Positions 7,967 through 15,096 of a DNA stretch of 64,000 nt are shown piece by piece. The notes under the pieces were generated by a model. The model was given only the letters and a program-made list of their open reading frames with translations, ran no database searches and had not been told where the DNA came from. This DNA comes from WQXF01 sp031552825 (GTDB lineage: Bacteria > Bacillota > Clostridia > Christensenellales > Aristaeellaceae). The stretch spans positions 62,001-126,000 of the forward strand of contig JAVBMD010000004.1 in the NCBI GenBank assembly GCA_031552825.1, given 5' to 3'. The position numbers and the translations under genes are program-made. Position 1 is the stretch's first letter; every line of letters begins with the position of its first letter.

Positions 7967-9133
7967 TTATGCCCGTAGGCGGAGGCTGTTTTCGATGATT
8001 GCTTGTATGCGGCGCAGTTCTGGCTCCTGCTCCTCCAGCTCGCGCACCAATTGAAACTGCGTGCGCGCACGATCTAGGTTATGGCCGGGCCGGTGGGTCT
8101 TGAAGTAGGTATCGCCGAGCAGATGGTCGGTGAGAAAACGAATGCCGCATTCGTAGGAGAGGATGCGCCCGGCAAGGGGCAAGTATTCCCGCTCCGTCGG
8201 CGTCATTGAGACGCCGGTGGTTTCCAAGAACCCGCGCGCAAACGCTTCGTAGTAATCCAGATCGGCATGCACCTTGGACAAATCCGGTTCATCCTCATCG
8301 CCGGTATTGACGCCGGAGCGGATGGCATCGCCGAAGTCGAACAGCAGTGAGCCGGGCATCACGGTGTCCAGATCGATCACGCAGACCGCCTCGCCGGTCT
8401 GGGCGTCGAGCATGACGTTGTTGATCTTGGTATCGTTGTGGGTGACGCGCAGCGGCAGCGTGCCATCTTCCAGCAGCGATTGCAGTACGCTCGCCTCCGC
8501 GCGGCGGGAAAGCGCAAAATCGATCTCAGCCCGTACCTGCGCGGCGCGTCCCAGCGGATCCTCCGCCACGGCGGCTTCCAGCGCCTGAAAGCGCGTTGGT
8601 GTGTTGTGGAAATCAGGAATGACCGGGTGCAGGCTCTCTGCGGGGAAATCCGCTAACAGGTTCTGAAACCGCCCAAAGGCACGTCCGGCCTGATAAAGCT
8701 GGCCGGGCTGGGTGATGCGCTGCACGGTGGTCGCGCCCTCGATGAAGGGAAACGCGCGCCACAGGCCGCCTTGTTCGTCGGTATGCAACGCCTCGCCGCT
8801 TGGCGTGCTTAGCAGCGTGAGCACATCGCGCGCCGGATTGCCGCCCTCGGCCTTCACGCGCTTGCGCAAAAAGCGGGTGACGCGCTGCATGTTGTCCATC
8901 AGCTCGATCGGGCGCTGGAACACATGCACATTGATGCGCTGGAGCACGATGCGATGGAAACCCGGCGCATCCACCTCCACGATGAAGGTATCGTTGATGT
9001 GGCCGTCCTCGTTGTGCCGGATGTTTAGCGAGAGTGCGCGGACATCGTGCCACACGCCGGTCAGCGCCGCATCCGACGCAAAGGCCTGCGCGCATGCGTA
9101 CACCAGTTCCGGGGGGATGGGGGCATTGGGCAT
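7967..9133 (-). CDS. Phosphotransferase of the APH/choline kinase fold, NahK-like
   Basis: Small-molecule kinase of 388 residues. The catalytic loop reads RVTHNDTKINNVMLD (HND..N), followed by the metal Asp in CVIDLDTVMPGSLLFDFGD. The N-terminal HINDTFIVEV and later PFIEG fit N-acetylhexosamine 1-kinase (NahK)-like proteins, which make sugar 1-phosphates for salvage; an aminoglycoside role is unlikely. Start at ATG 9133, where AAGGAG lies 10 bases upstream; a longer frame exists but has no ribosome site. It follows the nucleotidyltransferase-like gene by 59 bases, so the pair looks like a kinase/uridylyltransferase salvage unit. Confidence 0.8.
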   Translation of the reverse strand: MPNAPIPPELVYACAQAFASDAALTGVWHDVRALSLNIRHNEDGHINDTFIVEVDAPGFHRIVLQRINVHVFQRPIELMDNMQRVTRFLRKRVKAEGGNPARDVLTLLSTPSGEALHTDEQGGLWRAFPFIEGATTVQRITQPGQLYQAGRAFGRFQNLLADFPAESLHPVIPDFHNTPTRFQALEAAVAEDPLGRAAQVRAEIDFALSRRAEASVLQSLLEDGTLPLRVTHNDTKINNVMLDAQTGEAVCVIDLDTVMPGSLLFDFGDAIRSGVNTGDEDEPDLSKVHADLDYYEAFARGFLETTGVSMTPTEREYLPLAGRILSYECGIRFLTDHLLGDTYFKTHRPGHNLDRARTQFQLVRELEEQEPELRRIQAIIENSLRLRA

Positions 9134-9192
9134 GGCGCGGTCACTCCTTGCTTTTGTAAGTTTTGCGGGCTCTGTCCGCAGGCTTTGCCGGT

Positions 9193-9813
9193 CTAGCGAT
9201 CCTGCGCGGGCAGCGTGCGCACGAAGGCGGCGCCGCTGGAGACGATCTCCCCCACCACGGCGGGCAGGGAACATTCGGCGGTTGCCAAGGTCTGCGCCGG
9301 TTGTTGCAAAAAGGCGCGCAGCACGCGCTCAATGTGGTCGAAGACGCTGGGGTGGAAGCCCCATGCATCCAGCGGGGTTTGCGCGCCCTCGGCCAGCGCG
9401 CCGGGTACGCGGCAGTAGGGATGCGGCGCGCCCGCGTCGATATGCGAAAGCAAAAACTCGCGCACCGCCACAAAGGTGGAGGCATCGTAGGGAACCCCGG
9501 CTTGGACGAGCAGAAAGGGCTCGCTCACGGTGCTTCGGCAGCTCCAAAGCGCGTGCGCCGTACCCAGCGGCTTTGTGCGGCCTTCCGGCGGGAAGCATCC
9601 GGCCGGTACATCGCCCGGCATTTGTAAAACCAACTCGCACGGAATTTTGCTGGCAAAGCGCGACAGCACCCGCGCGCGAAACGCTTCCTCCCTCCCGGGT
9701 TGAATGACGAACACGGCGCGCGTAAACCCGGCGTGCAGCGCGGCAGGAACCGAAAACTCGGCCGCGGAGTCGCTGCACGTGCCGACGGCCATTACGATCA
9801 AGGTGGTATCCAT
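9193..9813 (-). CDS. Degenerate sugar nucleotidyltransferase-like protein
   Basis: 206 residues that I read as a worn-down nucleotidyltransferase fold. The middle is recognisable: GFTRAVFVIQPGREEAFRA, then LVLQMPGDVPAGC, then GRTKPLGTAHALWSC, in the order seen in UDP-sugar pyrophosphorylase-like proteins that pair with NahK-type kinases. The N-terminal nucleotide loop is replaced by MAVGTCSDSAAEF, without a GLKQ-type Lys-Gln, and the metal-binding NADD segment is VQAGVPYDAS. The protein is also short. Catalysis is therefore doubtful; a regulatory or scaffold role for the kinase is possible. Start ATG 9813 has GAAAGGTG 7 bases upstream. Confidence 0.6.
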   Translation of the reverse strand: MDTTLIVMAVGTCSDSAAEFSVPAALHAGFTRAVFVIQPGREEAFRARVLSRFASKIPCELVLQMPGDVPAGCFPPEGRTKPLGTAHALWSCRSTVSEPFLLVQAGVPYDASTFVAVREFLLSHIDAGAPHPYCRVPGALAEGAQTPLDAWGFHPSVFDHIERVLRAFLQQPAQTLATAECSLPAVVGEIVSSGAAFVRTLPAQDR

Positions 9814-9880
9814 CGGTTCACACCTTTCGCTTTTACTCCGCCACAGTGATTCAGAACATAAAAGAGGGGAATGCACGAAG

Positions 9881-9900
9881 CAAGGGGCCAAAGCCCCTTG
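9881..9900. other. Perfect 8-bp hairpin between hpt and nucleotidyltransferase genes
   Basis: CAAGGGGC-CAAA-GCCCCTTG. There is no U-tract on either strand, so it may weaken read-through or protect RNA ends rather than act as a full terminator. Confidence 0.45.
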
Positions 9901-9932
9901 AACTTCCTGTGTATCAATTGTGTGGGGGGATG

Positions 9933-10289
9933 CTATAGGGCTTCGTGCAGCGCGTTCATCACCTTGGCGTAGCTCTCCTCCGCCGCGGCGAATACCGGGG
10001 CGGGGTCGCCCTGCTCGGTGCCGAGGTAGAGGTATTGCAGCTTGGCGCAGAGGTCACATAGCTCGGTCATGCCCAAGTTGGCGGTGATGCCCTTGAGCGC
10101 GTGCGCACATTCGCCCGCACCGTGGGTATCGCCAGCCTCGACCAGCGAGCGCAGCTTGTCAAAGTTGGTATCCTGCTGGAATTTTGCCAGCAACTTTAGG
10201 AAAAAGGCTGGGTTGTTCATCAGCCTGCCGATCGCGCCTTCGGTATCGATGCCGGCTGCCTGCAAGATGTGCATGGAATCGGCTCCCAT
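9933..10289 (-). CDS. Hpt (histidine phosphotransfer) domain protein
   Basis: 118-residue single-domain phosphorelay protein. The phospho-acceptor is His63 in the motif AHALKGITANLG, in the helical context expected for Hpt. Strong ribosome site GGAGG 9 bases before ATG. No kinase lies beside it, but the hybrid kinase at 15097-16809 ends in a receiver domain and has no Hpt of its own, so the two could form a phosphorelay. That pairing is inference from content and proximity (about 5 kb). Confidence 0.85.
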   Translation of the reverse strand: MGADSMHILQAAGIDTEGAIGRLMNNPAFFLKLLAKFQQDTNFDKLRSLVEAGDTHGAGECAHALKGITANLGMTELCDLCAKLQYLYLGTEQGDPAPVFAAAEESYAKVMNALHEAL

Positions 10290-10452
10290 TTGTTTCAGCC
10301 TCCAATGATTCGATTCTTCACTTGGCTCTCTTGGTTTGATCCTTCCAATTTATGAGCCGCAGATATTGTATCACAGTGCGCGGGAAATGAGAATGTGATT
10401 TCACGGAAAATTCTAGTTTTTTTCGCTGAAAGCGGAAATTTTGTCACGGACT

Positions 10453-10461
10453 TGCTATAAT
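10453..10461 (+). promoter_or_regulatory. Extended -10 promoter element (TGCTATAAT)
   Basis: Consensus extended -10 sequence, 24 bases before the start codon of the WG-repeat gene. No good -35 is seen at the right distance, which an extended -10 can tolerate. Confidence 0.6.
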
Positions 10462-10484
10462 GGAAGGACAAGGAGGTGGGCTCC

Positions 10485-12032
10485 GTGCGGAGAGGGTTTT
10501 TTGTGTTGCTGGCGTTGCTTGCCTGTCTGTTGGCGGGCGCGGGGATTGCCGCAGCGGGAGCGCTGCCGCCGCCCATCCAAGCCGACGCGCTGCTCGTAAG
10601 CTCGCGCGGCAGCGTGTACATACAGCGCGGCGGCAAGTGGGGTCTGGCTACGCCGGAGGGCGCGGTGCTGGCGGAACCGGCTTGGGATGCCGTGGTCGTC
10701 GGCGCCGATGCCGACTTTGCCGTGATCGGCGGGGAGATGTTCTTGCTCAGCGGCCTGGGTGAAGTACAGGGCGAGGCGCTGGACGTCCTTGCCGAGGAGG
10801 AAGCGGGCGTCGCCGCGGGAGAGAGCAACGCGCCGCTTCGCGCGCGCCGCGCTGGGCAATGGGGCCTCTTGGATCGCGCTGGGCGCTGGGTTAGCCCGCC
10901 CGCGTGGGACGAGATCGGCGGCTTTCGCGAGGGGCTTTGCGCGGTGCGCAAGGGGGAGCGCTGGGGCTTTTTAAACGAGCGGGGCATGGTAGGCGTCGCC
11001 GTGGCGTGGGACGCCGTCGGCGATTTTCACGCCGGGCTGTGCCCGGTGCGCAAGGGCGATCTATGGGGGTATATCGACGCGCAAGGCAACCTTGCGCTGG
11101 AACCGGCATGGCAGGAGGCATACCCCTTTATCGGCGAGGGCGATGCGGCCTGGGCGCGGGTGCGCGGCGAGGCGGGCTTCGGCTTTATCGATACCACGGG
11201 CAAGGCGGTCGTCCGGCCGGAATGGGCGTACGCTTGGTCGCCGAATGGGCGGCATGTGCTGGTGAAGAGCGGGAAGGAGCTATGGGGCATTTTGGATCGG
11301 CAGGGGGAGTGGGTCTACCCGCTGCGCTTCACCGATATCGTGGTTTGGAACGACGCCACGGACAAGATTGCGGCTTACGTGGTGCGGCAAAGCGGCAAGA
11401 TCGGGTTCCTGACGGATCAGTTTCAATGGGCGCAAAAACCGAAGTACACCTTTCGCCAAGGGTACGAGGGGGAACTGCTGCCGTCCTTTGATGGGGCGTT
11501 TGAATGCTTGCTGGACGGCAAAATTGAGGTGCTGGTCGACCCCAAGGGCGAGGACGTGGTGCGCCTGCGCAGATTTGATAAGGCGACCGCCTTTGGCGAA
11601 GGGGTCGCGGGCGCCGACGGAAGGATTTATGTGGTGCTCGTCGGCCCCTATGGCGAAGCGTTGGGCGACGCGGAGGGGAATTATCTAACCGAGCCGGAGG
11701 AATACGAGCGCGTCGCGCTGCTCATTCCGACGTTGTTCGAGGCGCGGCGGCAGGACGGCTCCGGCGCGCTGATCGGTGAGGAAGGGCGGATTGTGCAGGA
11801 GTTGGGCGGGGGTGCCGGGGTGGTCGTCCAGCCGCCGCTGGTATTTGCGCAGCAGCAGGCGGGCGACGTCTGGGCGGTGTACGATGCGCGGGGCAATCAG
11901 CTCGTGGCGCTGGTTTGTCAGACGCGCCCGGAGCTGGTTCGGTTTGCGGACGATGCGGAAAGCGCCCTGCTGGCCGCCAAGGCGGAGGACGCGTGGCGCG
12001 TGTGGGAGATCGATCTGGGCGCGATGCAATAG
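10485..12032 (+). CDS. Secreted WG-repeat (beta-propeller-like) protein
   Basis: 515 residues with an N-terminal signal peptide (RRGFFVLLALLACLLAGAG, cleaved near AAAGA). The body is built of WG repeats of about 35-45 residues, each with a Trp-Gly pair followed by a D/E-G turn and an aromatic: GKWGLATPEG, GQWGLLDRAG, ERWGFLNERG, DLWGYIDAQG, FGFIDTTG, ELWGILDRQG; later copies are more diverged. Such proteins are usually surface or periplasmic interaction modules; no enzymatic motif is visible. Start at GTG 10485, because AAGGAGG ends 8 bases upstream and the in-frame GTG at 10476 overlaps it. It converges on the small gene at 12035. Confidence 0.85.
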   Translation: MRRGFFVLLALLACLLAGAGIAAAGALPPPIQADALLVSSRGSVYIQRGGKWGLATPEGAVLAEPAWDAVVVGADADFAVIGGEMFLLSGLGEVQGEALDVLAEEEAGVAAGESNAPLRARRAGQWGLLDRAGRWVSPPAWDEIGGFREGLCAVRKGERWGFLNERGMVGVAVAWDAVGDFHAGLCPVRKGDLWGYIDAQGNLALEPAWQEAYPFIGEGDAAWARVRGEAGFGFIDTTGKAVVRPEWAYAWSPNGRHVLVKSGKELWGILDRQGEWVYPLRFTDIVVWNDATDKIAAYVVRQSGKIGFLTDQFQWAQKPKYTFRQGYEGELLPSFDGAFECLLDGKIEVLVDPKGEDVVRLRRFDKATAFGEGVAGADGRIYVVLVGPYGEALGDAEGNYLTEPEEYERVALLIPTLFEARRQDGSGALIGEEGRIVQELGGGAGVVVQPPLVFAQQQAGDVWAVYDARGNQLVALVCQTRPELVRFADDAESALLAAKAEDAWRVWEIDLGAMQ

Positions 12033-12041
12033 CGCTATTGC
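12026..12041. terminator. Palindrome containing both converging stop codons
   Basis: The 16-base perfect palindrome GCAATAGCGCTATTGC contains the TAG of the WG-repeat gene and, on the other strand, the TAG of the 60-aa gene. It is followed on the plus strand by TTCTTTT, so it may terminate the WG-repeat transcript. Confidence 0.5.
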
Positions 12042-12217
12042 TTCTTTTCCGGCGCGGTTGGCGGCGTCAGCCCGCCCAAGGCTTCCAAGGCCTCGGCTTG
12101 CTCCTCGCCCTCCACTGCCGAGGCGGCCAGCCCGGTGCATTCGGTGGCGCATACCGCGCTGCTGAGGCGATCAAAGGCTTCCTGTGTGGGGTTTCCGGTT
12201 TCCGGCTTCGGTTGCAT
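12035..12217 (-). CDS. Small conserved-looking protein of 60 residues, function unknown
   Basis: Translation starts at ATG 12217, with GGAGG 7 bases upstream, which is better than the earlier ATG at 12238. The protein begins MQPKPETGNPTQEAFDRLSS, continues with AVCATECTGL and ends in an acidic Glu/Ala-rich tail. It has two Cys (CxxxC spacing) and no membrane segment. I recall similar short proteins with the Asn-Pro-Thr/Cys-Thr-Gly-Leu pattern in Clostridia, but could not check this. The strong ribosome site and bounded position support a real gene. Confidence 0.7.
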   Translation of the reverse strand: MQPKPETGNPTQEAFDRLSSAVCATECTGLAASAVEGEEQAEALEALGGLTPPTAPEKKQ

Positions 12218-12282
12218 GACGATTCCTCCATTTTTCATTGATAGGTCTTGATTGATAGATTTGACGGATTTGTTTTCTACGC

Positions 12283-12310
12283 AAAAAATGCCCGCGAACG
12301 GGCATTTTTA
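12283..12310 (-). terminator. Intrinsic terminator after the MATE gene
   Basis: Stem ATGCCCG-CGAA-CGGGCAT flanked by AAAAA on the left and TTTTT on the right. It lies 14 bases past the MATE stop and can work in both directions. Confidence 0.85.
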
Positions 12311-12324
12311 TGTGCGGGGCGTTT

Positions 12325-13686
12325 TCAAATTCCCGTTGTTTTTTCAAGTGCGAAGTCTTTCCGCGCGAGGCGGTGAAATACCAGCATCACCAATGCTGCC
12401 GCCACCGGCCATCCGGCCGCCTCGGCCAGGTATGCGCCGGGCACGCCCAGCAGCGGCGGCAATAGCAGCACCGCCAGCAGGCGCATGCCCAGTTCCACAA
12501 AGCCGGACGCCATCGGCGCCCAAGCGTTGCCGATGCCCTGCAGTGCGGCGCGGTACATCAGCAGGAGGTACAGCCCGGGCAGCAGCGCCAGCATGGCGTA
12601 GAGCTGACCCGTGGCGGCGTCGAGCACAGCGGCGGCATGCGGATCCGCCGGATCGATGAATAGGCTGAGCACCGACCGGCCAAGGGGAATCAGCAGTGCG
12701 ATCGCGATGCAGGCGCCTAACAACAGCAGATCGCGCGCCTGCCGCACGCCCTCGCGGATGCGCGCAGCCTTTTGCGCGCCGTAGTTCTGCGCCGTGAAGG
12801 TGGCAATGGCGCCCTCAAAGCCTCCGCCGAAAATTTCGATCAGCCCGTAAAGCCGCTTGGCGGCGGCGACACCGGCGATTACCACCGTGCCATAGCCGTT
12901 GACGGCGAACTGAATCGCCAGCCCTCCCAGCGAGATGACGCAGTTTCGCGCACCCATCGGAGCGCCTAGCCGCAGCAGTGCCCGCGTTGCGGCGCGGTCC
13001 AGCCGGATGTCGGCGCGCCCCAACCGCAGCGCTTCGATGCGGCGCAGCTTGACGGCGCACCATCCGCAGGCGACGCATTGCGCGAGCACCGTGGACAGCG
13101 CCACTGCCGTCACGCCGAGCGCCGTCGCGCGCACCAGCAACACGTCCAGCGCGATGTTGAGCGTGCAGGCGAGGATCAGCGCTGCCAGCGGCGTGCGGCT
13201 ATCGCCGACGGCGCGGAAGGCGGCGCCGAGCAGATTGTAGGCGAATGTGACCGACAGCCCGCCGAGCATCACGCGCAGGTAGGCGGCGGTATCGGGCAGG
13301 ATCTCGGCGGGAGTGCGCAAAAGACGGAGAAGCGGCGCCGTTAGCGCCATGCTCACCAGCGAGAACAACGCGCCCAGCCCCAGCGAAAGCAGCAGCGCCG
13401 AGGCAAACGCCCGGCGAAGCCCTTCGCCATCGCGCGCGCCGAAGCGTTGCGCCATAATGGTACCGAAACCGTGGGTGAGTCCAAGCATCGTGCTGAAAAG
13501 CATCCAATAGAAAAAACCGGCGGCGCCGACCGCCGCGAAGGCCGATACGCCGATCAGGCGGCCGACCACCGCCGCGTCGGCAAGGTTGTAAAGCAACTGT
13601 AAAGCGCTGCTGGCTGATAGCGGCAGCGCAAAGCCGATCAGCAGGCCGAGCGGCCTGCCCTCGGTCATATCCGTTTGTTTTGGCAT
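12325..13686 (-). CDS. MATE family multidrug efflux transporter
   Basis: 453-residue integral membrane protein with about 12 hydrophobic helices, the MATE standard. Typical elements: PLGLLIGFALPLSASSALQ near the N-terminus, NLADAAVVGRLIG in helix 2, and the matching second-half segment VAAAKRLYGLIEIFGGGFEGAI. It exports cationic compounds using a Na+ or H+ gradient; substrate not predictable. I start at ATG 13686, 8 bases from AAGGGG, rather than ATG 13692. A 25-codon reading frame ends 12 bases before the start and may control it. Confidence 0.9.
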   Translation of the reverse strand: MPKQTDMTEGRPLGLLIGFALPLSASSALQLLYNLADAAVVGRLIGVSAFAAVGAAGFFYWMLFSTMLGLTHGFGTIMAQRFGARDGEGLRRAFASALLLSLGLGALFSLVSMALTAPLLRLLRTPAEILPDTAAYLRVMLGGLSVTFAYNLLGAAFRAVGDSRTPLAALILACTLNIALDVLLVRATALGVTAVALSTVLAQCVACGWCAVKLRRIEALRLGRADIRLDRAATRALLRLGAPMGARNCVISLGGLAIQFAVNGYGTVVIAGVAAAKRLYGLIEIFGGGFEGAIATFTAQNYGAQKAARIREGVRQARDLLLLGACIAIALLIPLGRSVLSLFIDPADPHAAAVLDAATGQLYAMLALLPGLYLLLMYRAALQGIGNAWAPMASGFVELGMRLLAVLLLPPLLGVPGAYLAEAAGWPVAAALVMLVFHRLARKDFALEKTTGI

Positions 13687-13698
13687 AGACATTTCCCC

Positions 13699-13776
13699 TT
13701 ATTGCTGTAATGCATCGCCTCCTTTCGGGATATTTGCACCGGCTACCTGCGCGGGATGCGTGTAAAGAGTGTTCAT
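13699..13776 (-). CDS. 25-codon leader ORF upstream of the MATE pump
   Basis: ATG at 13776 preceded by AAGGGGGAG; encodes MNTLYTHPAQVAGANIPKGG plus five residues; TAA at 13701-13699. It sits between a good promoter and the pump start, and its last codons overlap the region supplying the pump's ribosome site. Such short leaders upstream of resistance genes often work by ribosome stalling. Too short for homology; the function is inferred from position and ribosome site. Confidence 0.5.
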   Translation of the reverse strand: MNTLYTHPAQVAGANIPKGGDALQQ

Positions 13777-13808
13777 ACAGCTCCCCCTTCGGCCTTATTC
13801 TTGCCTAC

Positions 13809-13837
13809 ATCATAGCCGCAAATTACGGGGAACGCAA
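13809..13837 (-). promoter_or_regulatory. Promoter of the leader ORF/MATE unit
   Basis: Read on the minus strand: TTGCGT (13837-13832), 17-base spacer, TATGAT (13814-13809). The transcript would start near 13802, about 25 bases before the leader ORF. Confidence 0.65.
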
Positions 13838-13838
13838 G

Positions 13839-14801
13839 CTATAGCACGAGGCTGCTGACGCAAAGCGCCGCCATATAGGCCGCATAGAGGCACAGCATGA
13901 GTACGCCCTGCGCACGGCTGAACTTTTCGCGCAGCACGGTGGGTAGCATCGAGAGCGCGATGAGCAGCAACAGCACCGGGATATCCAGCGTCAGCGCTTG
14001 CCGCGGCACCGGCAGCGCGCCGCCGGAGGCCAGCGCGCAGGCGGGCAGGATCAGCGTCAGGTCGATGATGTTCGCGCCCAAAATGTTGCCGATGGACAAC
14101 GCGGCCTGCTTCTTGCGGATCGCGGTCAGCGTGGTGACCAGCTCGGGCAGCGCGGTACCCACCGCCACCAGCGTCACGCCGATGATATCCTCGGGCACAC
14201 CGGCCAGCCGCGCGATAGCGCTTCCGTAATCCACCAACAATTGCGCGCCGAAGAAGATGCCTGCCGCGCCCAGCACGAACTTCATGATCGTAACGATGGC
14301 GGCGCGGCGCTCAACCTTAGGGCGTTCGGAGGAGGCGCTGTTCATGCTGGCCTTGGCCTCGTGTACGTTTTGCAGCAAGAAGAAGATGAACACTGTCAGG
14401 ATCAGCATGGCGCCGCCCAGCTGCAATTGCCCGCTGCGGCAGAGAAACCACAGCAGAAAGCCGGAAAGCGCCATTAGCAGCGCCTTCAGACCGATCTGCT
14501 TGCGGCTCATAGCGGCGGGCAGGCAGACGATCGACACGCCCATGATGAGGCCGATGTTGGCGGTAACCGACCCCACGGCGTTGCCCACTGCCAGCCCGAC
14601 CCGCCCGCCCAGCGCGGCGATCAGGGATACGGTCAGCTCCGGCAGCGTGGTGGCAAGGCTGACGATGGTGGCGCCGATCAGAAATTTGGGGATGCCGGAT
14701 ACTTCGGCGATCCATGTGGCGGCGTCTACGAAGAGATCGCCGCCCTTGATGATGAGCAACAGTCCCAGCGCGAAGAGCCCGAAAATTCCCCAAGTTGGCA
14801 T
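13839..14801 (-). CDS. CaCA-family cation antiporter (YrbG-like), riboswitch-controlled
   Basis: 320-residue membrane antiporter with the duplicated CaCA alpha repeats: GATIVSLATTLPELTVSL with AVGNAVGSVTANIGLI in the first half, and GVTLVAVGTALPELVTTL with SIGNILGANIIDLTLIL in the second. The usual annotation is calcium/sodium antiporter, but the upstream yybP-ykoY-type element suggests that the exported ion is Mn2+, or that Mn2+ is the signal. AGGGAGG precedes the start. About 10 hydrophobic helices, with a hydrophilic loop near residues 150-165. Ion specificity is inference. Confidence 0.9.
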   Translation of the reverse strand: MPTWGIFGLFALGLLLIIKGGDLFVDAATWIAEVSGIPKFLIGATIVSLATTLPELTVSLIAALGGRVGLAVGNAVGSVTANIGLIMGVSIVCLPAAMSRKQIGLKALLMALSGFLLWFLCRSGQLQLGGAMLILTVFIFFLLQNVHEAKASMNSASSERPKVERRAAIVTIMKFVLGAAGIFFGAQLLVDYGSAIARLAGVPEDIIGVTLVAVGTALPELVTTLTAIRKKQAALSIGNILGANIIDLTLILPACALASGGALPVPRQALTLDIPVLLLLIALSMLPTVLREKFSRAQGVLMLCLYAAYMAALCVSSLVL

Positions 14802-14821
14802 GGAGCAAACCCTCCCTTTTT

Positions 14822-14894
14822 ACAAACAAAAGACCCACGGAGCCACCTAGGCGGACGATGCACGATCGTATGCCGAAGGTGACCCTATGAGTCT
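14822..14894 (-). terminator. Riboswitch expression-platform terminator
   Basis: Minus-strand RNA: AGACUCAU-A-GGGUCACCU pairs with AGGUGGCUCC-GUGGGUCU over about 17 bp with small irregularities, then UUUUGUUUG. Its 5' arm shares CUCAUAGGG with the 3' strand of aptamer stem P1, so aptamer folding and termination exclude each other. Confidence 0.75.
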
Positions 14895-15003
14895 CGTTCA
14901 AAAGCCCGATAAGCCGGGTATCCGGCAAGCCAGGCCGCGCCCGAAGGCTTCGGCCAGTATGTTGACTTGCCGCACGCTGTCGCGCGAACTACTCCCTCAA
15001 GGG
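14883..15003 (-). ncRNA. yybP-ykoY-type (manganese) riboswitch aptamer
   Basis: On the minus strand the leader has P1 CCCUUGAG (15003-14996) pairing with CUCAUAGGG (14891-14883, one bulge), immediately followed inside by GGAGUAG and, at the 3' side, by ACGAGA. These are the conserved L1 and L3 segments of the yybP-ykoY class that bind Mn2+. GUCAACAUACUGG lies in the arm between them. Known members switch on Mn2+ exporters when Mn2+ is high. Promoter upstream, overlapping terminator and CaCA antiporter downstream all fit. A covariance-model search with Rfam RF00080 would decide. Confidence 0.85.
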
Positions 15004-15026
15004 AATATTGTTTGAAGTTTCGTTCG

Positions 15027-15055
15027 AGTATATCCAAGCGCAGAGGAGAAGTCAA
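15027..15055 (-). promoter_or_regulatory. Promoter of the riboswitch-antiporter unit
   Basis: Minus strand TTGACT (15055-15050), 17-base spacer, TATACT (15032-15027). The start point would fall near 15020, about 17 bases before P1. Confidence 0.8.
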
Positions 15056-15096
15056 GCGTTTCAAAAATGTTATCTAAGGCTAATTATTTTTTTGCT

